DNA from: HGM04593 sp045592125
GTDB taxonomy: Bacteria; Bacteroidota; Bacteroidia; Bacteroidales; Bacteroidaceae
Assembly (NCBI GenBank): GCA_045592125.1
Contig: JAZNUE010000079.1
Location: forward strand, 1 to 64,000
DNA length: 64,000 nucleotides
Direction: 5' to 3'
Shown: one piece after another, positions 7,725 to 16,080 of the stretch
Position numbering within the stretch: position 1 is the stretch's first letter
Layout: every line of letters starts with the position of its first letter
The notes under the pieces: generated by a model
Seen by the model: only the letters and a program-made list of their open reading frames with translations
Database searches by the model: none
Told to the model about the DNA's origin: nothing
Translations under genes and position numbers: made by a program

Positions 7725-8939
7725 CTATGGAATTAGCAGCGAGCTGTCGCCATAACTGAGGAAACGGAAACCATTGGCAAGAGCATAGTCATATATCCTG
7801 CGCCAGTTGCCGTCCACAAAGGCCGACACTAGCAGCAGGAGCGTGCTCTTGGGCTGGTGGAAATTTGTCACTATTGCCTTTACAATGCGGAATGTGTACC
7901 CCGGGGCAATCATTATCTGGGTGTGCGAGTGCACGCAGGCAAGGCCGTTGCGCCCAAGCCAGGCGACAAGCGCCTCAAGCGCCTCAACACTGCTAATGGT
8001 GTGCTCACGGCTATAAGGGATCCACTGGCCCACATGCAGCCCGTCGGCCGTGATATCGGGATTCTCGGCCACCATCTCGCCAAGGAAATAGAGGCTCTCC
8101 AGCGTACGCACCGACGTGGTGCCCACGGCAACCGCATTGCCGCCGTTTGCAATGAGCCTTTCAAGCAGTTCCTTGCTCACCTCGATATACTCCTCATGCA
8201 TCTCGTGCCCGGCAATGAGCTCGCTCTTAACAGGCTTAAAGGTGCCTGCACCCACATGCAAGGTAACCTCCTCGCGCTGCACACCGGCTGCCGAGAGCGC
8301 CTCAAGAACAGCCGGCGTAAAGTGCAGCCCGGCAGTAGGCGCCGCAACCGACCCCTTCACCTTTGAATACACAGTCTGGTAGGTATGCGTGTCGCTCGCC
8401 TCGGTCGCACGGTTCAGATAGGGAGGGATAGGCAGCTCGCCCGCGGTCTCAAGCAGTTCGGCAAACGAGACGCCGCCGTCCCATGTAAAGCGCACATGGT
8501 TCACTGCGGCAGCACTGCCGACACGCTCAACCGACAGGGTGATATCCCTGCCCCCGACATTCACCGTCTGCGAAAGCACTCCGCCCTTCCAGCGGTTGGA
8601 GTTGCCCACAAGGCATTGCCACACACACTCGCGTGTCTCAAGGAAAATCTGCTGGTAGTCGCAGGGCTGCTCCGGTTCAAGGCAGAACACCTCAATGAGC
8701 GCCCCGGTCTCCTTGCGGAAACGCAGGCGCGCCTGGATAACCTTGGTATTATTGAACACCATCAACGCCCCTTGAGGAATATACTTGGGAAGGTTAGAGA
8801 AAACATCCTCGCTCACCTCACCTTTACTATAAAGCAGCAGCCTTGACGTATCACGCTCCGCAAGCGGATATCTCGCAATCCTCTCGTCGGGCAGCGGATA
8901 ATCGTATTCCGCTATCGCTATGTCCTGAATATCTTTCAT
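7725..8939 (-). CDS. queA: S-adenosylmethionine:tRNA ribosyltransferase-isomerase
   Basis: QueA transfers and isomerises the ribosyl part of SAM onto 7-aminomethyl-7-deazaguanine in tRNA, giving epoxyqueuosine. Family signatures seen: YPLAERDTSRLLLY near the N-terminus, LMVFNNTKVIQARL, AAPTAGLHFT, VTLHVGAGTFKPV, and VTNFHQPKSTLLLLVSAF near the C-terminus. At 404 residues it is longer than the ~350-aa Escherichia coli enzyme, in line with Bacteroidetes versions. ATG at 8939 is chosen over an in-frame GTG at 8954, because the GTG lies inside a palindrome next to the predicted transcription start. Confidence 0.93.
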   Translation of the reverse strand: MKDIQDIAIAEYDYPLPDERIARYPLAERDTSRLLLYSKGEVSEDVFSNLPKYIPQGALMVFNNTKVIQARLRFRKETGALIEVFCLEPEQPCDYQQIFLETRECVWQCLVGNSNRWKGGVLSQTVNVGGRDITLSVERVGSAAAVNHVRFTWDGGVSFAELLETAGELPIPPYLNRATEASDTHTYQTVYSKVKGSVAAPTAGLHFTPAVLEALSAAGVQREEVTLHVGAGTFKPVKSELIAGHEMHEEYIEVSKELLERLIANGGNAVAVGTTSVRTLESLYFLGEMVAENPDITADGLHVGQWIPYSREHTISSVEALEALVAWLGRNGLACVHSHTQIMIAPGYTFRIVKAIVTNFHQPKSTLLLLVSAFVDGNWRRIYDYALANGFRFLSYGDSSLLIP

Positions 8940-8944
8940 AAAAA

Positions 8945-8981
8945 ATCTTTGCACCGCAGTTCGAACTGCGGTGCAAAGATA
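8945..8981 (-). promoter_or_regulatory. 36-bp perfect palindrome overlapping the queA -7 box
   Basis: Positions 8945-8980 form a perfect palindrome, ATCTTTGCACCGCAGTTC and its complement. Its outer end is part of TATCTTTG (minus strand 8981-8974), a fit to TAnnTTTG. It ends 5 bp before the queA ATG. It could be an operator, or the leader RNA could fold over the ribosome entry site. Confidence 0.6.
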
Positions 8982-9132
8982 GCAACAAACAGGCGAGAAA
9001 TATGAACTTGCTCTAATATTTTAGCTTCAACTACACGAAAAAGACTATTAAGATGGCAACATTCGTTTCCTCTTCTTTTCAACTTCTCTCCAGTTGTGTC
9101 AACACAGCAACCTTGCTGCTGCGGGCGGCGTA

Positions 9133-9140
9133 TATCTTTG
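9133..9140 (+). promoter_or_regulatory. -7 box TATCTTTG before the phage-like cassette
   Basis: TATCTTTG fits TAnnTTTG. It lies only 13 bp before the ATG at 9154, so the transcript would have a very short leader. Confidence 0.4.
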
Positions 9141-9153
9141 CCGAAAAAAGAGA

Positions 9154-9660
9154 ATGAGAGAGGTTGTCATTACTATTTGCGAAAGCGACATCGCCAGGCG
9201 GATATTCACCGAGAGCGGATACATGGCACTGGCGCGGGCCAAGGCGGGACTGCCTGAACGGTTTACGGAGATGATTGGGGCCACTGGCGACGAGCAGAGG
9301 ATACTGGAGGGATTCATCAGCGACAGCATAGACGAGGCCGCAGGCATAATTAGCCGTTACCTGACGCCATGCACTGTGAGGCGCAGCAGCGGAGAGGATG
9401 ATTCGGGCAGGCTGATAAGCATTTCCTTTGCACAGCCTCACAACTGTCCGGAAGGCCTTGGCGGCGCGCTGAAGAGGTGCATTGAGCCATTCGCCGCGGC
9501 ACGCAGCATGCAGTGCTGGATGATGGCGGTAAAGCCCGACGAGGCAAGCGCCCTTGCGGCAAAGGCACAGAGCTGCCTTGCGCGCCTGCGGGAACAGCTA
9601 TGCGTGCGCTGCCGTCCCGTAAAAGGCTGCAGCGAAGATGACAACGTAATTGAACTATGA
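9154..9660 (+). CDS. Hypothetical phage-like protein, first gene of the terminase cassette
   Basis: 168 residues from ATG at 9154 (MREVVITICESDIARR). In-frame codons further upstream lie before the TATCTTTG box and are unlikely to be used. No domain is recognised. The central part is helical (DEQRILEGFISDSIDEAAGIISRYL), which resembles small phage head-completion or connector proteins in general character. It overlaps nothing and is followed 10 bp later by the next cassette gene. Assignment to a phage origin rests on the linked terminase. Confidence 0.55.
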   Translation: MREVVITICESDIARRIFTESGYMALARAKAGLPERFTEMIGATGDEQRILEGFISDSIDEAAGIISRYLTPCTVRRSSGEDDSGRLISISFAQPHNCPEGLGGALKRCIEPFAAARSMQCWMMAVKPDEASALAAKAQSCLARLREQLCVRCRPVKGCSEDDNVIEL

Positions 9661-9670
9661 GGAACAGGCT

Positions 9671-10147
9671 ATGAAGAACACTATACTAATCAGGTGGAAC
9701 GAACTGCAGCAGCAGATTGACCTAAAGAACTTTTACATGGGAGAACCGGCAAAGCGCAAGGACGCGGACGCCGACACCATACAAAGCAGCAAAGATGACA
9801 AGGAACTGCTCCTTATGCTTGCCGCCGAGGCAGCTAACGGGCTGGTTACTGCTGTTGCTCTTCGTTTCCCTTATGTTGCATGCGAGGTGCAGGAGGATTA
9901 TATATCCTTTGAGTTCGAGAGCATTGGCAACAGCCGCGCGCACCTGCTGCCAATGCTGAAGCAGGCAATAGGCGACTATCTTGCGAACGAAATCATCATG
10001 AAATGGCTGCACCTGCGCCAGCCGCAGATGGCACAGGTGAGCATGGCGCTGCGAAGCTCGCTCTACAGCAATGTGCAGCAGCTGTTCGCGAAGTTCTATA
10101 ACATCCGCAAGGTGCGCAGGCGCCCTACGGACCTTGCAGGCATATAA
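9671..10147 (+). CDS. Hypothetical phage-like protein, second gene of the terminase cassette
   Basis: 158 residues from ATG at 9671, preceded by an AGGA-type site (GAGGAACAGGCT). An in-frame TTG at 9650 would overlap the previous gene and is less likely. The protein has a helical N-terminus, a middle with strands (EDYISFEFESIG), and a basic C-terminal tail. No family is recognised. It stops 2 bp before the terminase gene, so the three are clearly one operon. A structural or packaging-accessory role is inferred from position only. Confidence 0.55.
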   Translation: MKNTILIRWNELQQQIDLKNFYMGEPAKRKDADADTIQSSKDDKELLLMLAAEAANGLVTAVALRFPYVACEVQEDYISFEFESIGNSRAHLLPMLKQAIGDYLANEIIMKWLHLRQPQMAQVSMALRSSLYSNVQQLFAKFYNIRKVRRRPTDLAGI

Positions 10148-10149
10148 CG

Positions 10150-12150
10150 ATGAAGAAGGAGGATATAATAAAGGAGAACATAAGGCGGCTGGGAGAGATC
10201 TCGGCCGCCTACAATCCCGTTACAGGCGAAGGTTCAGTATCGGTAGAGCGGCAATGGACACGGTTTGAGGGGTTCCCGATTGAGAGGATAAACCTCCCTG
10301 CCGCCATGCTCAAGGACGAGAAGATAGCGCAGCTGGCTGAACTGGGGGCCGAGGGGTACATTACCGGGGTCATGGGCAAGGAAGCAAATGACCGCACCAT
10401 AATACGCCTGTGGCTGGAGTTCTGCCTCACACGTATAAAGCATGACTTTGAGTACTGGGCACGCACCATGACAACTATTGCCGACAAGGGCAAGGGACGC
10501 GATACCCCCTTCACGCTCAACCGCCCGCAGCGCATGTACCTTAAGGCGCTCGAGAGCCTGCGCATGCAGGAAAGGCCTATAGACATAATACTGCTCAAGG
10601 CCAGGCAGTGGGGAGGCAGCACCCTCACACAGCTCTACATGCTGTGGATTCAGCTGGTGCACAAGCGCAACTGGAACAGTGTCATCTGCGGCGACATAGA
10701 GAAGCAGTCGTCCATTGTTGCAGGCATGCTTGCAAAGGTAATAGACCGCTACCCGGCATGGGCAACAGGCGGCAGGCGCGTGACCACAGCGCCCTACCAG
10801 GGGGCGCAGAAGACGCGTGTAATAAGCTGGAGCAACAGCCGCTACTCGCTTGGGTCGGCACAGAGGCCCGACTCGCTAAGGAGCGAGGACATAAGCATGG
10901 CCCATCTCACCGAGGTTGGACTGTGGAAGGCCACGCAGGGACGCAAGCCCGAGGACCTTGTGCAGTCAATCTTCGGTTCAATATCAAGCGGGCCCTACAC
11001 CATGAAAGTAATAGAGTCAACGGCCAAGGGAGTGGGCAACTTCTTTCACCGCACATGGATTGACGCCGTGGGAGAGCGAAACAACTTCACCCCAGTATTC
11101 ATCCCATGGTTCGCCATTGACCTTTACAGCACCCCGCTGGCGCAGGACGAGTATCCTGGGTTCGTTGAAAGCATGAACGAATATGAGCAGCACCTCTTCT
11201 CGCTGGGCGCCACGCTTGAGGCAATAGCATGGTACCGCAGCAAGAGACGCGAGATGCCCGATGAATGGCGCCTCTTCAGTGAGTTCCCGTCTACTCCCGA
11301 GGAGGCATTCCAGAGCACAGGGCGCAGGGTATTCAAGATTCCGTATGTGGACAGCATGCGCAAGAACTGCGTGCCGCCCCTGTTTGTCGGCGACATTGTC
11401 TACAAAGAGGGAGAGAGCGGAACAAAGGGCAAATGCGAGCTTGTTGCCGCCCAGGCAGGGGAAAAGGAGGGCAACTGCCTGAGCGTGTGGCTAATGCCCG
11501 ACGAGGAGAACCTGCTGCGCGACAGGTACATTGTAACTGTGGACGTGGGCGGTACCGGGAGCAAGGCCGACTACTCGTGCATTGTTGTCGCCGACAGGAT
11601 TGCAATGGCCGACGGCGGCGTGCCCGAGATTGCAGCATGCTGGCATGGGCACATAGAGCACGACAGGCTGGCATGGAAAGCCGTTGAGATTGCACGCGCA
11701 TACGGGAACGCGCTGCTGGTGATTGAGGCCAACACGCTTGAGACAGAAGGTACCGAGGGCAACAACTTCGAGTATATACTCAACGAGATTGCCGGACACT
11801 ACAGCAACCTCTACTGCCGCACATCGCAGACCGAGATAAGGCAAGGACGCCCGCGGCGCTGGGGTTTCCACACCAACAGCTCGACAAAGCCTATGGTCAT
11901 AAACTTCCTCATAAAGGCGCTACGCGACAGCCTGTACATTGAACGGTGCCTGGAGACCACATACGAGCTCGACCTTTACGAATTCAAGGAGAACGGCAAG
12001 GAGATGGGAGCAATTGAGGGCAACCACGATGACCGTGTAATGGCCACCGCCATACTGGTGTGGACATGCTATAACCACCCGCTACCGACAAGAGTAACAG
12101 GCAGCACAAGCAACAGGAGGAACAGGATTATAAGTGAAGCGAGTATATAA
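10150..12150 (+). CDS. Phage terminase large subunit
   Basis: 666 residues. Terminase large subunits cut and pump phage DNA into capsids. The N-terminal ATPase has a Walker A-like KARQWGGSTL at about residues 149-158 and a Walker B-like region ending HLTEVGLW. A motif-III-like VIESTAKG lies near residue 288. The C-terminal RNase H-fold nuclease shows VDVGGTGSKADYS (first acidic residue), VIEANTLE and NHDDRVMATAIL (last acidic residues). All look intact, so the enzyme may be active. It ends 4 bp from the convergent MBL gene. No portal, capsid, integrase or lysis gene lies nearby, so this is an isolated cassette. Confidence 0.85.
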   Translation: MKKEDIIKENIRRLGEISAAYNPVTGEGSVSVERQWTRFEGFPIERINLPAAMLKDEKIAQLAELGAEGYITGVMGKEANDRTIIRLWLEFCLTRIKHDFEYWARTMTTIADKGKGRDTPFTLNRPQRMYLKALESLRMQERPIDIILLKARQWGGSTLTQLYMLWIQLVHKRNWNSVICGDIEKQSSIVAGMLAKVIDRYPAWATGGRRVTTAPYQGAQKTRVISWSNSRYSLGSAQRPDSLRSEDISMAHLTEVGLWKATQGRKPEDLVQSIFGSISSGPYTMKVIESTAKGVGNFFHRTWIDAVGERNNFTPVFIPWFAIDLYSTPLAQDEYPGFVESMNEYEQHLFSLGATLEAIAWYRSKRREMPDEWRLFSEFPSTPEEAFQSTGRRVFKIPYVDSMRKNCVPPLFVGDIVYKEGESGTKGKCELVAAQAGEKEGNCLSVWLMPDEENLLRDRYIVTVDVGGTGSKADYSCIVVADRIAMADGGVPEIAACWHGHIEHDRLAWKAVEIARAYGNALLVIEANTLETEGTEGNNFEYILNEIAGHYSNLYCRTSQTEIRQGRPRRWGFHTNSSTKPMVINFLIKALRDSLYIERCLETTYELDLYEFKENGKEMGAIEGNHDDRVMATAILVWTCYNHPLPTRVTGSTSNRRNRIISEASI

Positions 12151-12154
12151 TGGC

Positions 12155-12919
12155 CTAATGCACTTCCAGCACTAACCCGTCATAGGCCAGGTGTACCCCA
12201 GCCGGCAGGCACTTCTCAATCTTGGCATGCAGGCCAATGTGGTGCATCATGTGGGTGAAGTATGTTCTGCGCGGTTTCAGATAGTCCACAATTTGCAGTG
12301 CCTCAAGTACTGTCTGGTGACTCTTATGCGGTTTTGAATAGCGCAGCGCATTAATTACAAGAGTGTCAATGCCCTTAAGCCTATCCAGTTCGCCTGGCTC
12401 AATATAGCTCATGTCGGTTATATATGCCAGCTGGCCTATGCGATAGGCTGTAATGGGCAGCATGCCATGGAACACACGCAGGGGGGTTACCTCCACATCC
12501 CCCACCATAAACGGCACTTTGTGGTCCACCGGGCAAATCCCTATGTTGGCCACGCCAGGGTATTTTACCCTGCCGAAACAGTATGGGAAGAATGAACGAA
12601 TCTGCATTTCGGTCTCGCGGTCGGCATATATGGGGAGCTCACGGTCACGCGTATACGGACGCAGGTCATCTATCCCCACAAGGTGGTCGAAATGCTTGTG
12701 AGTCATGAGCAGGGCGTCAATTTTCTTTACATCGGCATTGAGCATCTGCTGCCTGAAGTCGGGCCCGCAATCAATGAGTATAGTTGTATCGCCCTCTTCA
12801 ACAAGTGCCGAGCAGCGCAGGCGCCTGTCGCGCGGGTCGGACGAGGTACACACCTCGCACTTGCACCCTATTTCAGGCACTCCGGTTGATGTTCCCGTTC
12901 CTAAGAAAGTAATTCTCAT
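12155..12919 (-). CDS. MBL-fold metallohydrolase, PhnP-like
   Basis: 254 residues. It starts MRITFLGTGTSTGVPEIGCKC, the glycine-rich PhnP-like opening with a CKCxVC cysteine pair that in PhnP binds a structural zinc. The metal site is MTHKHFDH (H74, H76, D78, H79), with later ligands in VFHG, ITDMSY and HMMHHIG. PhnP is a phosphodiesterase acting on cyclic ribose phosphates. No phn genes lie nearby, so the substrate here is unknown. The start lies 4 bp after the murB stop, suggesting a shared transcript. Confidence 0.88.
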   Translation of the reverse strand: MRITFLGTGTSTGVPEIGCKCEVCTSSDPRDRRLRCSALVEEGDTTILIDCGPDFRQQMLNADVKKIDALLMTHKHFDHLVGIDDLRPYTRDRELPIYADRETEMQIRSFFPYCFGRVKYPGVANIGICPVDHKVPFMVGDVEVTPLRVFHGMLPITAYRIGQLAYITDMSYIEPGELDRLKGIDTLVINALRYSKPHKSHQTVLEALQIVDYLKPRRTYFTHMMHHIGLHAKIEKCLPAGVHLAYDGLVLEVH

Positions 12920-12923
12920 TGCC

Positions 12924-13928
12924 CTACTCTATTACGTTCACCTCCATGTTCAGCCCAACGCCGAACTTCTCCTTTACCGAGGCAACCACTGCCGCTGCAA
13001 AGCAGAGCACATCCCCTCCAGTAGCGCCGCCACGGTTAATGACAACAAGCGCCTGGTGGCGGTAGACACCCACATGCTCATGCGGTGTCTCCTTCCAGCC
13101 GCACTGCTCAATCATCCAGCCGGCAGACAGCTTTACATCGCCGCAAGGCAGCGGGTACTGCGGCATGGCGGGGTACAGTTCCTTAAGGCCTGACGCCACA
13201 GCAGCAGGAACAACCGGGTTCATGAAGAAACTGCCAGCGCTGCCGGTCTCTGCCGGGTCGGGGAGCTTGGCACGGCGTATCTCGCACACCGCACGGCGCA
13301 CATTCTCAAGCGTAGCGCCGCCAAGTTCCTCTACCTTCTCCTTGAGATTTCCATAAGAGAGCCTGAACTCGGCATGTTTCCTGAATCGGAATGTAACATG
13401 CGTTATAATACACTTGTCTTTTTCGGCAGCCTTGAATATGCTATGGCGGTAGGCAAACTCGCAATCGGCATTTGTAAACGCACAAGGAGTGGCGCCGTCA
13501 ATCCGTACTGCCTCTACCTTTACTATGAGGCCGCCGGCCTCTACCCCATACGCGCCCACGTTCTGCACGGCACTTGCACCCACCTCGCCGGGAATGAGCG
13601 AGAGGTTCTCGAGTCCATGCCAGCCATGCTCCACACAGTGGGCAACAAGCTCATCCCAGTTGACACCGCTGCCAACACGCACAAGCACATCGTTCTCGCT
13701 CTCGTCAAGCACCTCAATCCCCATTATCCTTGAATGGAAGAGAGTGCCCGTGAAATCAGCGGCAAATAGCAGGTTGCTGCCACCGCCTATAACAAGAGAC
13801 TTGCCAGAAAAGCCCTCTTCAAGAAAACCAATAAGAGCCTCCGCGCTTGAGAACTCCACAAGGCGCTCCGCTGTTGCCTTAATGCCAAACGTGTTGTGTA
13901 TCGGATATCTGTTGTATACCTTAATCAT
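12924..13928 (-). CDS. murB: UDP-N-acetylenolpyruvoylglucosamine reductase
   Basis: 334 residues. MurB reduces UDP-GlcNAc-enolpyruvate to UDP-MurNAc with NADPH and FAD in peptidoglycan synthesis. FAD-domain signatures are clear: SLVIGGGSNLLF, LSLIPGEVGASAVQNVGAYGVE, and FAYRHSIFK with the YRxS pattern. The catalytic serine and nearby residues lie in ETGSAGSFFMNPVV, and the C-terminus has LSAGWMIEQCGWK and HQALVVINRGGATG. Length fits the type I (E. coli-like) enzyme. Start ATG at 13928. Confidence 0.95.
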   Translation of the reverse strand: MIKVYNRYPIHNTFGIKATAERLVEFSSAEALIGFLEEGFSGKSLVIGGGSNLLFAADFTGTLFHSRIMGIEVLDESENDVLVRVGSGVNWDELVAHCVEHGWHGLENLSLIPGEVGASAVQNVGAYGVEAGGLIVKVEAVRIDGATPCAFTNADCEFAYRHSIFKAAEKDKCIITHVTFRFRKHAEFRLSYGNLKEKVEELGGATLENVRRAVCEIRRAKLPDPAETGSAGSFFMNPVVPAAVASGLKELYPAMPQYPLPCGDVKLSAGWMIEQCGWKETPHEHVGVYRHQALVVINRGGATGGDVLCFAAAVVASVKEKFGVGLNMEVNVIE

Positions 13929-13974
13929 AAGTACCTTCTTTTGCTACGCAAGGCCGTCGCCCTGCAACCATAGA

Positions 13975-14634
13975 TTACATTATTGCAAGTATCTTCCACA
14001 CTGCCATCATGTGGCACAACGTGCCTATAAGCACAAACAGGTGGAACACCGCATGTATATACTTCACCTTATGCAGGCTGTAGAGCACCGCGCCTATTAT
14101 ATATGCCACGCCTTCGCCAACCACCCACAGGAACACCGCCAGCGGCACTGCATTGTAGAACTGCTGCATTGCCACAACTATTGTAAGGCCCATGAGAACA
14201 TAGCACAGCGTCTCAATGCGGTTGTGCTTCTTCATTGTGTTCACCGTGACAACTGTACCCACAATGGCACATATCCAGCAGAAGATGAAGATACCCCACC
14301 CCCAGTAACCCACATCGCGCATTGCAATGAGGGTTATAGGCGAATAGCACCCGGCTATGTACCAGTAGATTGCAGCATGGTCAAGCTTGCGCAGCACACC
14401 GCGCACCTTTGTACCTGGCCTTGAAGAATGATAGGCGGTAGAGCATACAAACGACCCCAGCATGCCAAAGATATAAAGCGCCATGCTCGCTATGCTCCAG
14501 GCGTCACCCCCCTTGGCAATTACCATATACATGAAATAAGCACCCACAGCCACTGCACCCGCAATACCCACGGCGTGCGAAATTATATTCAGTTTCTCCT
14601 CCTCGGGAGAATAGATTTTGTCCTTGTCACTCAT
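13975..14634 (-). CDS. Hemolysin III family (PAQR-type) membrane protein
   Basis: 219 residues with seven hydrophobic segments. The HlyIII/YqfA family pattern is seen: EEKLNIISHAVG with a conserved histidine in TM1, FVCSTAYHS, KLDHAAIYWYIAGCYSP and a C-terminal HAVFHLFVLIGTLCHMMAV. These histidines and aspartate are the conserved metal-site residues of PAQR proteins. ATG at 14634 is chosen because the alternative GTG at 14655 lies within the predicted -7 box. Function in bacteria is uncertain; hemolysis is known for few members. Confidence 0.9.
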   Translation of the reverse strand: MSDKDKIYSPEEEKLNIISHAVGIAGAVAVGAYFMYMVIAKGGDAWSIASMALYIFGMLGSFVCSTAYHSSRPGTKVRGVLRKLDHAAIYWYIAGCYSPITLIAMRDVGYWGWGIFIFCWICAIVGTVVTVNTMKKHNRIETLCYVLMGLTIVVAMQQFYNAVPLAVFLWVVGEGVAYIIGAVLYSLHKVKYIHAVFHLFVLIGTLCHMMAVWKILAIM

Positions 14635-14654
14635 AACACATAACTTGTTTGGCA

Positions 14655-14662
14655 CAAAATTA
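14655..14662 (-). promoter_or_regulatory. -7 box TAATTTTG for the hemolysin III-like gene
   Basis: Minus-strand TAATTTTG fits TAnnTTTG, 20 bp before the ATG at 14634. It overlaps the upstream GTG, ruling against that start. Confidence 0.5.
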
Positions 14663-14861
14663 AAAAATGATTGTCACAAACGAGCAAGAAATATGAAACT
14701 TGTTTCAATATTTTTCACAGTGGCAACGCGAAATAAGCGTTGCTTGCGACGACGTGAGCTTTAGCTCTCCAAAGGAGTGCGGCTTGCCGCCCCAAAGTCT
14801 ATCTTCGCGGTTTACCGCAATGATTGTCACAAACGGTCGTCAGAATAACAAAACACGTTTT

Positions 14862-15172
14862 GTTATCGACGAGTTTTGCAGCAACAGGTCAAACGCAGCA
14901 TAGCCGTAGGTTATGCCGTTTGGGTTGCAAAAAGCAAAACGAGTCAATGACAGTACAAATATAGAATGACAAAACTTTAGTTTTGTTATCGGCAAGTTCA
15001 TTAGCGGTTGGTCGCACGCAGCATGGGTTAAACTCATGCCGTGCGGGCCGCTAAAGAATGAACGAGCCAATGACCTTTTTTGTTATCGACGAGTTTTGCA
15101 GCAACAGGTCAAACGCAGCATAGCCGCAGGTTATGCCGTTTGGGTTGCAAAAAAGCAAAACGAGTCAATGAC
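14862..15172 (-). repeat. Three-unit hairpin-repeat array (types A, C, A)
   Basis: Units at 14862-14951 (type A), 14985-15073 (type C) and 15082-15172 (type A), read on the minus strand from GTCATTG to CGATAAC. Type C uses stems TAGCGG, GCACG and CATG in place of GCAAC, AAACG and CATA, with the CCC / GACC and G / CTN internal loops kept. The rest of 14635-15232 has no gene; 14700-14830 holds several shorter stem-loops such as GCGGTTTACCGC. Confidence 0.85.
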
Positions 15173-15232
15173 AGTACAAATATAGGATGACAAGTACGCA
15201 GGTGCACTTAGACGATACAATTCATTAAAAAA

Positions 15233-15269
15233 GTTGCAAAGGTAAGCGTTATTTGTTTACCTTTGCAAC
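15233..15269 (+). promoter_or_regulatory. abiE operator with 13-bp inverted arms over the -7 box
   Basis: GTTGCAAAGGTAA (15233-15245) and TTACCTTTGCAAC (15257-15269) are perfect inverted arms with an 11-bp spacer. The right arm contains TACCTTTG (15258-15265), a TAnnTTTG -7 box. AbiEi antitoxins are known to repress their own operon by binding inverted repeats at the promoter, so this is the likely site. Confidence 0.75.
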
Positions 15270-15282
15270 AAATAAACCGAAT

Positions 15283-16080
15283 ATGAGTCTAAATGATTGG
15301 ATAAAGGAGCAAGAACAAAGAGGAATTACCACATTCTCTTTTCAACAAATCCGTTGCGTGTTTGCAGAACGTTCTGAAAAGACGCTGAAAACAGATATCA
15401 ACAGACTTACATTGTCTAAGAAGATTCAAAACGTATATAAAGGTTTTTATGTAATCATCCCTACCCAATATAAGTTAAAGGGAGTTGTGCCACCGACTTA
15501 TTACATCAATGAACTGATGGAGTATCTTGGCAAGCCTTACTATGTGGGATTACTTTCTGCAGCAGTCATATATGGCGCTTCTCATCAGAGAGCAATGATG
15601 ACTCAGATTGTAACTACAGGACCAAGACCAAGGACCTCAAATAAACACTCACTTTTGCATTGGAATTACCGTCAGCAGATACCAAATGAACTGATTGAAA
15701 GCCGGAACGCAGAAATGGGGCGAATAAACTATTCATCGGCAGAGTTGACAGCGGTAGATATTGTTCAGTTTGCATCAAATATTGGAGGTTATCAAAGGGC
15801 TGCCACCGTTCTTGCTGAATTAGTGGATGCGATTGATATATCAAAAATGGAAGGGGTTCTTCCATATACCACAACGACGGCAATGCAACGGTTTGGGTAC
15901 TTGTTGGAGTTTGTTTTATTCGAGCAAGGTAAGGCAGACCAATTATACGACCTAATAAAAAAGCGGAATGGTTATTTTAATGCCGTACTTATGAGTTCTG
16001 AGCATCCTGCATTGGATGATACAGAGAGTAACCGCTGGAGAGTAAACATGAATATTGACATTGAAATTGATGAATTATGA
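15283..16080 (+). CDS. abiEi: AbiEi-type antitoxin of a type IV toxin-antitoxin pair
   Basis: 265 residues from ATG at 15283 (MSLNDWIKEQEQRGI); an upstream start at 15253 would lie within the operator. The N-terminal ~75 residues look like a winged helix-turn-helix (TTFSFQQIRCVF, KTDINRLTLSKKIQNVYKGFYVII). The rest is the AbiEi C-terminal domain with YYVGLLSAAVIYGASHQ and TAVDIVQF. The stop overlaps the toxin start by 4 nt (ATGA), typical of abiE operons. It would repress the operon and counter the nucleotidyltransferase toxin. The pair is more AT-rich than its neighbours, consistent with acquisition. Confidence 0.88.
   Translation: MSLNDWIKEQEQRGITTFSFQQIRCVFAERSEKTLKTDINRLTLSKKIQNVYKGFYVIIPTQYKLKGVVPPTYYINELMEYLGKPYYVGLLSAAVIYGASHQRAMMTQIVTTGPRPRTSNKHSLLHWNYRQQIPNELIESRNAEMGRINYSSAELTAVDIVQFASNIGGYQRAATVLAELVDAIDISKMEGVLPYTTTTAMQRFGYLLEFVLFEQGKADQLYDLIKKRNGYFNAVLMSSEHPALDDTESNRWRVNMNIDIEIDEL

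Noticed and set aside
14655..14655. GTG start for the hemolysin III-like gene
   Set aside because: It lies within the predicted -7 box TAATTTTG; the ATG at 14634 follows the likely transcript start.
14862..15172. Hairpin units as integron attC sites
   Set aside because: The fold is reminiscent, with extrahelical bases and covarying arms, but the AAC/GTT core ends are absent, no cassette genes lie between units and no integrase is seen. Kept only as an analogy.
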